A DNA stretch of 64,000 nucleotides from Diplolepis rosae (GCA_030998225.1 JAPYXD010000680.1:11222001-11286000), one strand, 5' to 3'. Positions 1-12,628 are shown, numbered from the stretch's first letter. The notes: generated from the letters alone by a model not told the origin. Translations and numbers: made by a program.

Positions 1-927
1 AAATCAATCAATTTTTTTTCGACATGCGAGGAAGTTTTTTCCTATTGGAGCTAGGAAAAACTTACAGCGGAAGAGTTGGTGAGGATCGTTTGAAAAAGTT
101 TTTGGGAAAAAAGTGATGTTGGTTGGAGCAATACTTGTTGAGATAGAAACGCTTTACTGAGAGCGCGGAACGCGTTTCGACACGCGCGTTTAACAAAGTC
201 GCTCGCGCGCCCGTTGTTCTCGTGCCCGTATTAAAAAAAAATACATTTACTTTGCATGCGATTGAACGATGGTTGTTAAAAAATTTATTTTGAACATTTA
301 CAATGAAATTGTTGATAAGTTTCATCAGTTACAAAACCACTGACACTTATCTTTTTCAATTTACAATCTTAGACATATTACAACTTCTGACATTGCGAAA
401 TTCAAAGAGCGTCGTAATTTATGCAATATAATTTAAAATTATGTCTTTCATGCAAAATAATAGAAAATGACCGGATTAATGTATTCATAGAATTTTTTAT
501 TGCGCGGTTCTACATTTTGTAATTACATCTTTTTTTATTCTATATTTGTATTCGTTGGAAATACATGCTCAGCGATGAGGTAATTAATTTATTCCGAAAA
601 GATAAGTGTCAGTGGTTTTGTATCTGATGAAACTTATCAACAATTTCATTGTAGATGTTCAAAATAAATTTTTTAACAACCATCGTTCAATTGCATGCAA
701 AGTAAATGTATTTTTTTTTTAATACGGGCACGAGAACAACGGGCGCGCGAGCGATTTTGTCCGCGCTATCAGTAAAACATTTCTATCTCATCAAATATTG
801 CTCAAACCAACATCACTTTTTCCCAAAAACTATTTCAAACGATCCTCATCAACTCCTCCGCTGCAAGTTTTTCCTAGCTTCAATAGGAAAAAACTTCCTC
901 CCATGTCGAAAAAAAATTGATTGATTT
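1..927. repeat. Foldback DNA element with about 340-bp inverted arms
   Basis: The outer ends are inverted copies: AAATCAATCAATTTTT at 1 faces AAAATTGATTGATTT ending at 927. The pairing continues inward to about 356 on the left and 597 on the right, where the stretch with GATAAGTGTCAGTGG faces its complement. The right arm has a small deletion relative to the left. The roughly 240-bp centre is unique AT-rich DNA. The short open frames in the arms are mirror images of each other and are not genes. The left target duplication, if any, lies outside the window. The superfamily is not recognisable. Confidence 0.8.
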
Positions 928-1448
928 CCAACCGCTGCTGATAAATTAATAAATAATAATAATAATAATATCATATTTTTCGAAAATGCTATGATTTCGG
1001 TGCCGAGTATAGCGTCATGAGAATTCACAAACCAAATTTCGACAAAATCGGTTGAATATTAGTTGAGTTTCAGCAATTTTAGTTCCAAACGGCATTGATT
1101 TTCGAAGGTATGAAAAAACCTATTGTTTATTTTACAGTGAATAAACAAATTATCAGGGAAGAAAATTAATATCAGAAAAAAGATGCGCTTTATTGAACTG
1201 AACATCACAGTATTATTTGTTTAACGTTTTTTTTGAAAAAAAAAATTTTCGCCTCGGTTTGGAAAGTGGACAATACTTGTACCTGTTTTCGAGCGGAGAG
1301 GCCCTTATTTGATCGGTGTGCTCAATAATTTCTTATTTTCGACTTTATAATCAAAAAGGCTATTGGTAAAATGTCATACTGACTAAATTTGGTGAAATAT
1401 TTTTTTATAATATATCCTCTAGTTATGGTAATTAGCTACTTTTAACTA
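928..1448. other. AT-rich spacer, no gene seen
   Basis: A short AAT microsatellite lies at about 945-970. I see no coding signal or recognisable repeat in the rest. Confidence 0.5.
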
Positions 1449-1674
1449 ATTCAAAACTTCAAGAGTTCGAAACCGTTCGACCTCTCAAAATACAGAAAAT
1501 GACCAAAGTTGGACCAAAAAAACTTCCTATGATCAACGATTATGCCTTCTTTTTTCTTTCATCCTTTTTTGTTGGTTTCTCATAATCGTTTATCATAGGA
1601 AGTTTTTTTGGTACAAATTTGGTCGTTTTTTGTATTCTGAGAGTTCGAACGGTTTCGAACTTTTGAATTATACT
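1449..1674. repeat. Hairpin repeat, 226 bp
   Basis: The arms 1449-1551 and 1580-1674 are inverted copies. AACTTCCTATGATC near 1530 faces ATCATAGGAAGTT near 1592, and AGTTCGAAACCGTTCG faces CGAACGGTTTCGAAC. A diverged half copy of the left arm lies at 43496-43585. The flanks carry GGTAA/TAACTAGTTAC-type sequence like that at 4440-4583, so the hairpin may sit inside an older element. Confidence 0.65.
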
Positions 1675-2185
1675 TTTGTTTGGATGTTAAGATGAATTTG
1701 AGTTTGTAGTGATATGGGTTCGAATTTATTTTTTTTTATTTTAACTAGTTACTTTTGGGTAATTATTGTGGTAACTGGTTCCTTTCGTCAATAAGTAATG
1801 AATTAATAATTAGTTTCGTTTCTTCAGTAACGGTAACTATAAAAATCATTACTTTTCTCTATATCTTCGAAATATTAAACAGGTATTTTGTATTACAACA
1901 TTCAATGTAGTTTATTGCTCTTGCAACGATTGTTTTATTTTTATTATTCAAATTGTGGCGGCACTATTAGAGACCAATCACTGGTTTTCCTTCTAGAAGC
2001 TGATTGGTGGTAAACAGAACCTACAGTCAGACCGTAAGATAAGTTAATATATTTTTCTTTCATGCACACACGTGTTTACTAGAGCCATTTTGAATGACAA
2101 AGCATTCTAGCAATAATTGTTACTGATAGTAAAAATATAATACGGATCGAAGTAAGCTTTAATCACTTGTTTTAGTAGATATTTA

Positions 2186-2510
2186 CAGTAAAACCTCATT
2201 TATCGGGACACTCATTTATCGGGATCTTCACTTATCGGGATCTCGCAACCTCATTTATCGGGACATTTTGTTTCTCCTCCAGCCACCACTCCTTGTACAT
2301 AGTGACATAGTTTGCAGGAGTTTTATTATGTCAATTTTTTTACATACCTTCGTATTATATATACCTTCGTTACCATTACTAAATGTCAACATACAACAAG
2401 AGTCGTGCCAACCCACCATGAGACTGTAGGTGGTAGTGGGGAGCCCCTCCAAATCCCGATAAACGAGGTGTTTACATTTCAATGGCGTCCCGATAAATGA
2501 GGTTTTACTG
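2186..2510. mobile_element. pogo/Tigger-type MITE, TA target duplication
   Basis: The terminal inverted repeats begin CAGTAAAACCTCATTTATCG at 2186 and end with the complement at 2510, flanked by TA on both sides (2184-2185 and 2511-2512). CAGT termini and TA duplications are typical of the pogo group of Tc1/mariner elements. The left end carries extra CATTTATCGGGA repeats. At 325 bp it has no room for a transposase. A related element is at 32854-33151. Confidence 0.8.
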
Positions 2511-2512
2511 TA

Positions 2513-4339
2513 TCATATTTCTAAAAGTAACTAAAAAATTTTATCCAGTATTTCACATTCAATTTTGAACTTGTATTGATCCTCGATTAATAGTTGTAGA
2601 AGTATGATGTTAATAATTGGCTTGAAAGTCCAAAGGTAATAAAACTCGAAACAAAAAATTTTGAAGTTTTAAGAAATCAAAGGTTTTGTAAAAATGTAAG
2701 ATAACGGCTAAAGAAAATCTTAAAAGATTGTTATTTCTTCCTTTCTGAAGAAAAATATTTAAATTTTGATTTAAAATAAAGAATCTCATTATATAATATT
2801 ATTTATCATATATTTATCATCATATATATATTTATTTTTTATATTTATATTTTTATATTTATTTTCATATATATATTTTAAAATAAGCTCTGATGAAATT
2901 TTCAATTCAAAGAGACTAGTTATCTTTTAGGTAAATAATCTTCTTCAAGCTCTTGTCGTCTTCACACATAAAAATATTTATTATGCTCAAAGGAAATTTA
3001 TAAAAAGCGAAGAAATATGGGCATTGATATGCAGTTGAAAAAATGTTCCATAGAATTTAAGAACTTCTTATTTATCTTTCATTATTCAAATAAAAGGAGT
3101 CACACAAGTTTTTGACCATTCAAACTGGAATATTGTTTTTACTTAAGGAACTAGTTGACTTGCTTGAACCCAATTATTATGAATTTCATGATTGGAATTA
3201 GATTTTATTAAGAACAAAAGGATATGTAAGCACCTTAATAAAAAAATTGCTTCAAGAAACAGTTATTTTAATTCAAGTAACATTTCATCAAACTTTTCCA
3301 ATAATTTGTTTATTTTTAAAAAATGTGAGGAGGTATGAATGCAAATTGAAATTTTCTTTATTTTTTACACAAATATAATAAATAGTTAAATAAGTACACA
3401 AAAGCAAAGTGTTTGATGATTTTCAAAATATAATTGCAAGAGATTATACATCAGTATCACTTACATACCGAAAATAATAGAATGTAAATTAAAAACATGA
3501 AATTCATAACGTGAGTCAATCTGTGTTTATTAATTTTGTTCGTGGACTCCATGATAGTGTGCAAAGATCAGAGAACTCTCCCTTTGTCTCTCTCTGAAAT
3601 CCTTCTCAAGACCGACGAAATTGAGCATTAACATCCTCACCTTAATTAATCCTATAAGCCATCGTCTGACCGGACCTTATTTTGCCAACATGAGAGGGTT
3701 TCTGATGTTCGCCACTTCAACTTTCGGATTAACACGATAGCCCTCTTCATGTCCCATATCAACTTTCCCCTCTAATCTAATCCTCTTTATCAAAATTACT
3801 TCTCATCAAATAATTTACCTCCCTTATTTATCAATTTTTCTTGATACATAATATAACTAATTAATTTTACATTCCAAAGGGTAAATTATCCACTTTTATG
3901 TTCAACAAACATGTCATTAACCATGAAAATTAATTTTAGAGTTACATTCTAGATGGTTCTTGTTTTGAGAATTATTTTAATTATTTTACATAGTTTACTC
4001 ATATTTCAGCAGATATTTAAAAACATTTTCTTCAATTTAAATTTAAAGATTTTGAAATCCTTCTTTGGCAAAAGAAACGCTTTCGAATGTTCCAAACAGA
4101 ATTTTGAAAAGAATTAAAAATAAAAATTGTTAAATTCTAAAAAAAGGTTTTGAAACGAATTTTTTTTTATCAAAGCCTCATTTTTTTAAATTCGTCCCTA
4201 GTTTAGGGATTCTTAGTTTCTTAATCCAATTTAATTTTTTGTTTTAGAATTTTTTATAACCCAGTATAATGTCCACCAGTTGCAAATTCCTAAGCTGAAA
4301 AAATAACGTTAAATGAAAAAAGTAGTTTTTGCTGATTTG
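2513..4339. other. AT-rich spacer, no gene seen
   Basis: It holds a TATATTTATTTT-type low-complexity tract at about 2790-2885. A somewhat less AT-rich stretch at 3540-3790 carries no open frame or motif I recognise. Confidence 0.5.
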
Positions 4340-4583
4340 AAGGTTCTCGAAAAAAATAGTTGAGTAAAGTTCATAGAACTTTTTAAGAGTTGGAAATACG
4401 GGCATTAACGGTACAGAATAACGAAAAGGTAACTGAAAAAAGAGGTGCAAGTTACTAAAAATATAGTAACTAAGTTACAGTTACTTTTCTCGAAAAGTTA
4501 CTAATTTACTGTAAAAGTTACAAGTAACGTAACTTTTTAAGTAACTTTCTTACTTTCAACGAATTTCTATCCAACACTGGTAA
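4340..4583. repeat. Repeat fragments: partial MITE and hAT-like end
   Basis: At 4348-4420 there is a partial copy of one arm of the MITE seen whole at 58434-58684 (shared AAAAAATAGTT, then AGAGTTGG and GGCATT blocks). From 4440 to 4583 the sequence is rich in GTAACT repeats and ends CCAACACTG, the complement of CAGTGTTGG. The same terminus and GTAAC-rich interior occur in the hAT-like element at 37872. No partner end was found, so this is a truncated copy. Confidence 0.5.
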
Positions 4584-5860
4584 CAAGACCCTGTAATCGA
4601 AACTCCATTTCAGGCGCAAAGGCTTTTTTATGAAAAGAAACGGTATTTTCACAAGACTATTTCATCAAAGCATAAAGAATCGGAAATTCTATGATACAAT
4701 TAAGGGGCAGAGGATGGAACCGCCCTGAACTATTTCGTTCACAACCCAGTTCCCTGTACCCTGGATTCATATTGGTGAAGGGTCTTTGGAAGTTAGAGAG
4801 AGGCATGGCCGAATTCAATCCCAACGCCCTGTTCTCATGTTTCTTCGAGCCTTTATGGCTGCCGCATCAACTATGGAGAGTCGAGTTTCAGTTTGATATA
4901 TGTGTGCATCATGTAAGCGGAGATTTTGAAGAATTCCGAAAAAGAGACCATTTATTACAAGATTACGTTACCCGTGGAAATCTGATATATATAATTATTT
5001 GTTTGGTTTCATAATATTAATTGTTGTGTTTGATAATACCTGGTAATTAAACGTACAGTGCTACTGAAAGACTTGACTTGAAGTCAACATTTTTCATCTC
5101 GTTATCCAAGTAATGAATGAGCTTTAAACAGAGCTTGATAGATGTTTAAAACGAGCCCTTAATTGAATTCACACTCAGTCACTCAGCATCGTTTACAAAA
5201 CAGCAAGTCATTCAGTACTGATTTTCTCTTGGTTCCCGCATCCGGATATTTCTTCCGATCACAAGAAGCGTCAACAATACACTAGCAGTAGTCTAATTAA
5301 GCCACAATACCTGTTTACTGATTCCTAATCTGATTTATAGAATGATTTATTTTATTTGGCTTATTTTATTTCGGGTGTGGATTAATTAAAACAAATGATG
5401 AGAACATTTCCTATGCCTGGGTGAATAAATATACTGTAAATTCTCAATTCCTTTAATAGAAATTTTCTGAAATTAACATTTGTTTATGAGTTGCAAAAAC
5501 ATTTTTTCTAGTCTTCGATGATTAATCGTCCACATAAATATTCCAAATTATATCTTATATTAATTTTGATATTACACTTATTGACTATATATTGTAACTA
5601 TATAAATATTATATATATTATATTATATATATTACATTTTTAAAAAGTTTTGATTTCATTAGAAACTTCATAAAAAGTTAATTTGATGAAAAAGCATATG
5701 CTAAAATCTGGATGAAGCAATTGAAAAATTTCGATAGATTTTTAAGAGCTATTCCAATTTATAACATGACAATTAATCACTTTGATCGATCGAGCGTGCT
5801 TTTGCAAATACGTCTACCATATCTGTGAAAGAAAGTATAAAATTTCTTTCCAAGAGATTA
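4584..5860. other. Spacer with no recognised gene
   Basis: An open frame of 107 codons at 4691-5014 (+) has no recognisable domain, no splice context that I trust and no relatives I know; I do not call it a gene. The rest is AT-rich, with a TATA-type tract at 5585-5635. Confidence 0.4.
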
Positions 5861-6987
5861 TTATGCAATTTGATACTAACAGCCCCACTCAAACCGCTGC
5901 AAACGAAATACAAATAAAATACAATACAATCCATTCTTGCTTATCTAATTTAAATGAATTATGCGATAAAATTCAATTAATTGATGCGGAAACAGACCTC
6001 GGCCCTGAGGAAAGATCTATTTAAGATTTATATTTTCAGATCCTTACCAAAGCTCAAGGTATTTTGATATCTAAATTGCCACAATGCGATGCTAATCGAT
6101 TATATAGCGGGTCGCAAGTCACTTTCCGGTATTCATAATAGAAATATCTCGGTGTGGTCAACGAGTCACAGAATCTTAATATTACCTCAAACGGTACTTC
6201 CGACTTATAGTGGTAAAGTGGAAGAATGGTTATCATTCGAGGACACATTCTACACAATGATACATAACCATGATGGTCTGTCCAATGTAGAGAAATTGCA
6301 ATATTTAAAATCGATTATTAAAGACGAAACTTTAAGAAAAATTCAAGTTTTCTCAATCACAAAGGAAAATTATAAACGCGTTTGAAATCTTTTGCAAAAT
6401 AATACGGAGATAAACGCGCCTTAATATCGTGCATGGAGAAAAATGGATATTGAAAAGTAGATATTCAAATAAGAAATATTCATCCATAATATCTAGATAT
6501 TGATACGCAATATTAAAATTTTTTTTTCAATATATAAGATTTTTCCGAGAAGTAACATTTGATATTCAAGTTCAATAGTTTAGATATTGAAGCATGAATT
6601 GCGCGCGCATATATATAAAGGTCATGTGATCACTTTTTCGCGCTCATTGAAATCTGCTTGCATGCTTGCAGCGTGCCGTAAAGAAAAATTTTGAAAGTTT
6701 CGTAAAAATTCTAATAAGTGTTTTCAATGGAATAAAGATCGGGTGTTTAACTTGAGATACAGTAAGTAAAAGATATAGGTTATATATTTTCTCTATATAT
6801 GTGGTTTATAGCCGGGAATGAAATCTAACCTTAGTGTTGAGGTTAATATTCTAACAAGAACATTAAATTAATTTTAGACATGCCAAATAATGAAAATGAG
6901 AGCGAAGTATAAATCTACTATATACTTATGTACATGATAAAATATAATTTGACTTTTTTTCTAAAAACTGAATATGTAGTTATTTCG

Positions 6988-9051
6988 CCCGGGACGAAAA
7001 AGAAGAGTCTCTCCTCGGTCTCTCGCGTCTCCCCAGTCTCTATATGAGTCTCTGATAGTCTCCATCAGTCTCTCTCGTGAGCCGACCAGTCTTTCACAGT
7101 CTCGGTGATCTCCCGGCCAGAGATCAATAAAAAGTGATCCAGTCTTTCTTTTTGAAACTCAGTCTCGCGGAGACTTGAATCTCTGTCTCAGAGATTTTAG
7201 TCTCCAAGATTGAAAATCTTGATCCATTATATAATGCATTTAGAAAAGAAATGTTTCATACTCTATCATTACAAGTACTAACGATAATTATATCAAATAA
7301 ATTCATTCCTACTGCCTCCTCCTCTTTATAAACAATAATAGAAAATAATACAGTAGTAAGCCCTCAAAGTTTTAGTTCGATCGGATATCTTTTGTTCTGT
7401 GTAAAAATTTGAAAACAATTTCATCTGGGCCCAATTATTATGACAAATTTTTATTAAGTACAGTTTTGAGTAGTGAACAACAATAAAAAATTAGGAATGA
7501 AAAAACTAATGTTTGTGCAAGTTACAAAATCCTAAAAACATGTTTTTTCAACATTTTCAAGAAATTGTAATTTGCAAAAAAATTAGTTTTATAATTAAAA
7601 ATTTTGTACAGTTGTTCATTACTCAAAACTAAACCTTAAAAATAATTCACTATAATAATTTGGCCCAGATGAATTTTTTTTCATATTTTCCAATATATGA
7701 ATTTTTATATTTTTTTGCACAGAATCTGAAAATCTAAAAATATTACTGAAGCTACGCTTACCACAGCTCACAAATTGCGCGATGGACATTATTATATACA
7801 AAATAATTGGATGTAAGTTTAAATTAATAAAAGCAATACACTGTATTTTTCTTATTCTTTAGTCTATTCCTTTCCCAAAAAATTTATTTTCGTAATATTG
7901 ATTCATTTATCTAATATAATTTATTTAAAAACTTTTTATTATGTTGTAAATTTATTTATAAAACGTGAATTAATAATTATTTTTTAACTGTGAATAAAAA
8001 ATGAATATTACATTTAATTGACGCCTGAAAATCATAATAGTTTTCACTGTAACTTTAGTATGAAATAATAAAATGCTCAATGTCCCAACAAAAATTATTA
8101 TGAAAAATTGTAAACAAATTTCAATTTTTCATATATTATAGAAAAATTTGTTACTTTCATTGATATTATTTTAAATAAATTAGATATTGCTTGAGCAAAG
8201 TTATATTATTTATATTATTGATGATTGAACTTGACTGATCAAATGAAAGTAGATTTTCATTTATATTTTTACTATGCATGAAAATTTTTCAACTAATCGA
8301 TATACGGAAATAAAATAAAAATAAATTAGTTGATCCTGAAAATATGAATAATTAAAAAAAATCTATTTTGCTACTCAATTATTTGTTTCATTTAATACTA
8401 GACAAAATCTTACTTCACATGTAAATTTTTATTTCATTATCTTGGGGCCCTCAAAATTTCTTGATCCTTCAGTGGCAGATTTTAGGGCACCTGAATTTTG
8501 AGGCCGGCACTAATATTCTCTCACAAGTGCTGATACATGCTCCTAGTTAGTATATAAGGAGAGTTCGAATGTTACTTGTCAGCGTGAAGCGAGCGATATA
8601 TCTTATACATTGCGGCGTTAATATTAACTTGTATTAGTTAGGTTTATGTAAGCGTATAGAATTAATATACTTAAGACCTCCAACCTTATATCACCCTGTA
8701 CCCAAACTGAGTCGACATCCTGGTCGTCTATATCTAACTATAGAATGTAAACAATCGTTTAGATAGTGAATTCTGGAAGAAGTATTTTTTTTTATTAAAA
8801 TAAATTTTCTCCGCATAAGCATAGAGAGATTAAAGATTCTGATTCCGAGATTTACGAAAGACTTGGTAGTCTCCTAAGAATCTCTCGCACAGATACTCAG
8901 TCTCTCTACCCGAGACTTGAGTATTGCTTTCAGAGACCCAGTAAAGACGCGCCAGTCTCTGCGGAGTCTACCTGGTTGCGCGGAGAGAGACTCGAAAAGA
9001 GACTGGGGAGACGCGAGAGACTGAGGAGAGATTCTTCTTTTTCGTCCCGGG
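6988..9051. mobile_element. Inserted element with GTCTCT-rich inverted ends, 2.06 kb
   Basis: The ends are inverted: CCCGGGACGAAAAAGAAGAG at 6988 faces its complement ending at 9051. Both ends are filled with AGTCTCT/AGAGACT motifs for about 200 bp (6988-7210 and 8820-9051). The centre is AT-rich and has no transposase frame; a 60-codon open frame there has no known relatives. It is a non-autonomous DNA element of unrecognised superfamily. It lies inside the MITE at 6432-10872. Confidence 0.7.
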
Positions 9052-9052
9052 T

Positions 9053-9357
9053 CCCCGCGAAAAAAAAGTTGATCTTGTTAGATCTGGTCAGATCAAATTC
9101 CCAAATCTAACTAGATCTTGATTTTGTCGAGATCTGACAATATCTACTTCAGATCTAACCAGATCTGCTTCAGATCTGACCAGATCTACTTTAAATATGA
9201 CCAGATCTACTTCAGATCTGATCAGATCTACTTTAGATCTGATCAGATCAACTTTAGATCTGATTAGATCTAGTCAGATCTCGACAAAATCAAGATCTGG
9301 TTAGATCTGGGAATTTGATCTGACCAGATCTAACAAGATCAACTTTTTTTCGTGGGT
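9053..9357. repeat. Hairpin element made of AGATCT-type repeats
   Basis: It is an inverted repeat from CCCGCGAAAAAAAAGTTGAT at about 9054 to its complement at 9357. Nearly all of it consists of AGATCTGA/TCAGATCT units, so each unit is itself close to palindromic. It abuts the element ending at 9051 and is 305 bp long. No coding capacity. Confidence 0.75.
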
Positions 9358-9413
9358 CATAACCTTTAAAATAATTTTTTGAGTATCTTAGACATTGAGC
9401 TGTAATATCTATA

Positions 9414-10354
9414 CCCGTGCAGAAATTTAAGTGTGGCGTCCTTCGGGGCCTAATGGGGCTAAATGGGGCCCTGATGAGGCAATCCCGTTAGCGCCCGATG
9501 GGAAATGAAACGCCTAACCTGATGAGGACCACAAAGTTATGCCTCTACTGTGGCCCTGATGTGGCTCCTATGAGGCCCCTTATAATTTTCATGTGCAATA
9601 TATATATTCTTATCTATTTGAATATATTTTTGTTTAAAATAAAAAATACATCCCTAAATGGGCAATTCGTCAACAAATTCACATTTATTTAATTTTTCAT
9701 CATTTTTTTCGAAAGGATTATATATGTATATTTCATTAATTATTTTCTTCTTGGAGCTGCTTGTAATTCATGTTGATTTTTTATTCAAAACCAGAAATTG
9801 TTAACCCTTTGCACTCCAGCCTAGTACCTCATAGCGAATATAATGTCGCAAATACGGCGACAACGGAGTGCAAAGGGTTAAATATGTCCTTAAGTTTTGT
9901 GAAAAATTTCGTGGATCAAAAATTCCACATTGAAAATTTCAACGGCACATCGCTAGTGATAAATCATAACTATTTGAGGTTTGGAAAGGTTATATGATTA
10001 TAATTAATTTACTGACCTTGGTCTTCATTGCGTAAGTAAGGAATACTAGCAATGTACCTGTGTTTTCGAACACGTAAAGTGATCTTAGCTTTTGGCATTT
10101 TTTGATCAAATATTTCAACTTTGATTGTATTTCACTCAACTTCACAAAGGCCTAAATTGAAATAAAATGCCTCAACAACATAAAAGCATTATGGCGCTCA
10201 TAACACCAGAGTAGATAGCGTTGCGACTATTTTTCAACTATCCCTCTCTGGCCCTCATCAGAACCGCAAAATTTTCCTCACTACGGCCTCAAGTGGCCAA
10301 CCTCATCGGGCCCTCATCGCAAACTCGGACCAAATTAGGCAATTTCTGCACGGG
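9414..10354. mobile_element. TA MITE with CCCGTGCAGAAATT ends
   Basis: Terminal inverted repeats CCCGTGCAGAAATT (9414) and AATTTCTGCACGGG (ending 10354) are flanked by TA at 9412-9413 and 10355-10356. Subterminal stretches are rich in GGGCCTCAT-type motifs, like the element at 10926-11299. No transposase was seen. It holds the 73-bp TTAA element at 9805-9877. Confidence 0.8.
9805..9877. mobile_element. 73-bp piggyBac-like mini-MITE
   Basis: It is flanked by TTAA at 9801-9804 and 9878-9881. The ends are CCCTTTGCACTCC and its complement. CCC-starting termini next to a TTAA duplication match the piggyBac superfamily. The element is almost only its two ends. Confidence 0.7.
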
Positions 10355-10372
10355 TAACTTACCTTTTCAGTA

Positions 10373-10591
10373 CACGGAGAAAAATGGATGTTTAACTATG
10401 GGACAGCCATCTTATATGTTCAATTGTATTATCTAGATGTTCAACTGTAATATCTAAGATATTAATCTCTGCATATTTTAACATCTTAGATATTACAGCT
10501 GAAAACCTAGATATTACAACTGAATATATAAGGTGGCTGTCCCACAGTTAAACATCTAGATGTTAATTCTGAACATCCACTTTTCTCTGTG
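10373..10591. mobile_element. Hairpin MITE, 219 bp, TA target
   Basis: CACGGAGAAAAATGGATG at 10373 faces its near complement ending at 10591, with TA on both sides (10371-10372 and 10592-10593). Inner GGGACAGCC/GGCTGTCCC blocks also pair, so nearly the whole element folds into one hairpin. The copy at 11740-12628 lacks it and has a single TA at the matching point, which supports the boundaries. Confidence 0.85.
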
Positions 10592-10925
10592 TATACCTGA
10601 TATTGATGTTAAATATCTGAGATATTCAAATTCAGTACCTCAGACATTCAAGTTTACTAACGAGTATATTCAGAAGTTTGGTATCTTGAATATTCATTTT
10701 TAATATCTGAGATAATCAAGCTCAGTATCTGAGATACTGGTGGTCAATATCTTTGTTTCAATATCTGCAGGCATTGAAGTAGAATATCTAAATGTTTGTC
10801 ACATAGTTGAATGCTACTGACATTGTGCCTCAATATCTAGATATTATGGGTCAATATCCATTTTTCTCCGTGTACCAGTTAAGTTTGTTATTCCCTGTAC
10901 ATATTTAAGAAAAAGAATCATTTCA

Positions 10926-11299
10926 GGGCCCGAATCGAAATTTCGAGGGCCTCATATGAGCCTCTTGGTGATGTTGAAGCTCATTTGAAACATTTTAAGC
11001 CTCCATAACCTCTTTAAAGCCTATTGGTAATCGTTAAGTCATCATTTAACCCTCTTTAGCCTCTGTATTTTATTTTTCAACCTCCTTTAACGCTCAGGAA
11101 CCTCTTCGATCGAGAAGAGCCTCACACCGTCGTAATATATGGCCTCCTTTGAACCTCTTGAGCCTAAAACGGACGTAAGTCAAGTCTGGAGGCTTAAAAG
11201 AGGTTCAAAAATACGAACAAGAACCTCTTTTACCCCTCTTCAGCCTCAAAATTATGTCGCAGAGGCTCAAATGAGGCCTTTGATTATTCGACTCGGGGG
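10926..11299. mobile_element. MITE with GAGGCTC-rich ends
   Basis: The left end (about 10926-10965, with GGGCCTCATATGAGCCTC) and the right end (about 11262-11299, with GAGGCTCAAATGAGGCC) are inverted copies of roughly 38 bp. The interior has many AGCCTC/GAGGCT motifs. It separates two parts of the BEL gag. The exact ends and target duplication are unclear. Confidence 0.6.
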
Positions 11300-11739
11300 T
11301 TTGATAACTTTCGCGGACGAATCACAACATTTGCAATCCTTAGCTATGTTAGGCGTAAATGTAAGTGAGTAAATAGTAGTGACCATTATTAAAGAAACAT
11401 TACATAATTTCACTTTAGAAAAATGGGAATAAACAATAAAAAAAGTCGAATTTCCAGAATTGAAAGATCTCACTGATTTTCCTTATAGAACTGCTACTCG
11501 TTTATCTAAACCTCTTGACAGTGATACTTCTCCAATCCAGGACGCTGATAAAGGTCCTACTTGCTCTAAAAAGGCAAACAATTGAATTTAAGCGTCAGGT
11601 TTTAGTAACTGCCACTTTGATAAAATGTCCTCTTTGTTCTGAGTTACATATGTTGTTTAAATGTGGTAAGTTTTTAACGTTGACCGTTAATGAACGTTTT
11701 AAAGTCGTCAAAAATTCTTCTTTATGCTACAACTGTTTA

Positions 11740-12628
11740 CACAGAGAAAAATGGATATTGACCCATAATATCTAGATATTGAGGCACAATGTCAGTAGCA
11801 TTCAACTATGTGACAAACATTTAGATATTCTACTTCAATGCCTGCAGATATTGAAAAAAAGATATTAACCACCAATATCTCAGATATTGAGCTTGATTAT
11901 CTCAGATATTAAAAATGAATATTCAAGATACTAAACTTCTGAATATCCTCGTTAGTAAACTTGAATGACTGAGGTACTAAAGTTGAATATCTCAGATATT
12001 TAACAACAATATCAGGTATACTGAAAAGGTAAGTTATAGATGTTCCAGCTCAATGTCTAAGATACTGAAAAAAAATTTTTAAAAGTTATAAAATAAATAC
12101 ATATTCAGTTTTTTTTAGAAAAAAGTCAAATTATATTTTGTTATGTTCTTTTCTGTAAAAGTAATATAGATGTTTGAACAAAATTTTCATTATCTGGAAT
12201 CTCTAAAATTAATTTAATGTTCTTGTTAGAAACTTAACCTTAACACTAAGGTTAGATTTCATTCTCGGCTATAAACCACATATAGCGAAAATATATAACT
12301 TATATCTTTTACTTACTGCATCTCAAGGTTAAGACCGATCACTTTTATTCCATTAGAAACACTTATTAGAATTTAAGGAAACTTTAATAAACTTTTAAAA
12401 TTTATCTTTCCGGAACGCTGCAAGCATGTCAATCTTAGATTTATATATGTGCGCGCGCACTTCATGCTTTAATATCTAAACTATTGATTCTGAATATCAA
12501 ATGTTACTTCTCAGAAAAATCTTATATATTGAAAAAAAAAATTTTAATATTACGTGTTAATATCTAGATATTATGGATGAATATCTCCTATTTGAATATC
12601 TACTTTTCAATATCCATTTTTCTCCGTG
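11740..12628 (+). mobile_element. TA MITE copy 1, uninterrupted, 889 bp
   Basis: Terminal repeats CACAGAGAAAAATGG (11740) and CCATTTTTCTCCGTG (ending 12628) are flanked by TA at 11738-11739 and 12629-12630. Both halves are rich in AGATATT-type repeats. No transposase. It sits between the BEL gag zinc-knuckle codons. Removing it with one TA restores the frame exactly across the junction (Cys-Leu-Arg). The second copy, in opposite orientation, is at 6432-10872. Confidence 0.9.

Larger units (their letters stand above)
6432..10872 (-). mobile_element. TA MITE copy 2, swollen by nested insertions
   Basis: The termini are CATGGAGAAAAATGG at 6432 and CCATTTTTCTCCGTG ending at 10872. Read on the minus strand, its parts 10872-10592, 10372-10355, 9411-9358 and 6987-6432 match the uninterrupted copy at 11740-12628 in order. 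The extra DNA is made of separate inserted elements at 6988-9051, 9053-9357, 9414-10354 and 10373-10591. It interrupts the BEL gag core. The right flank is TA; the left flank is TG, so that side of the duplication has probably mutated. Confidence 0.8.

Noticed and set aside
4691..5014. 107-codon open frame as a gene
   Set aside because: No domain, no family resemblance and no splice or promoter context.
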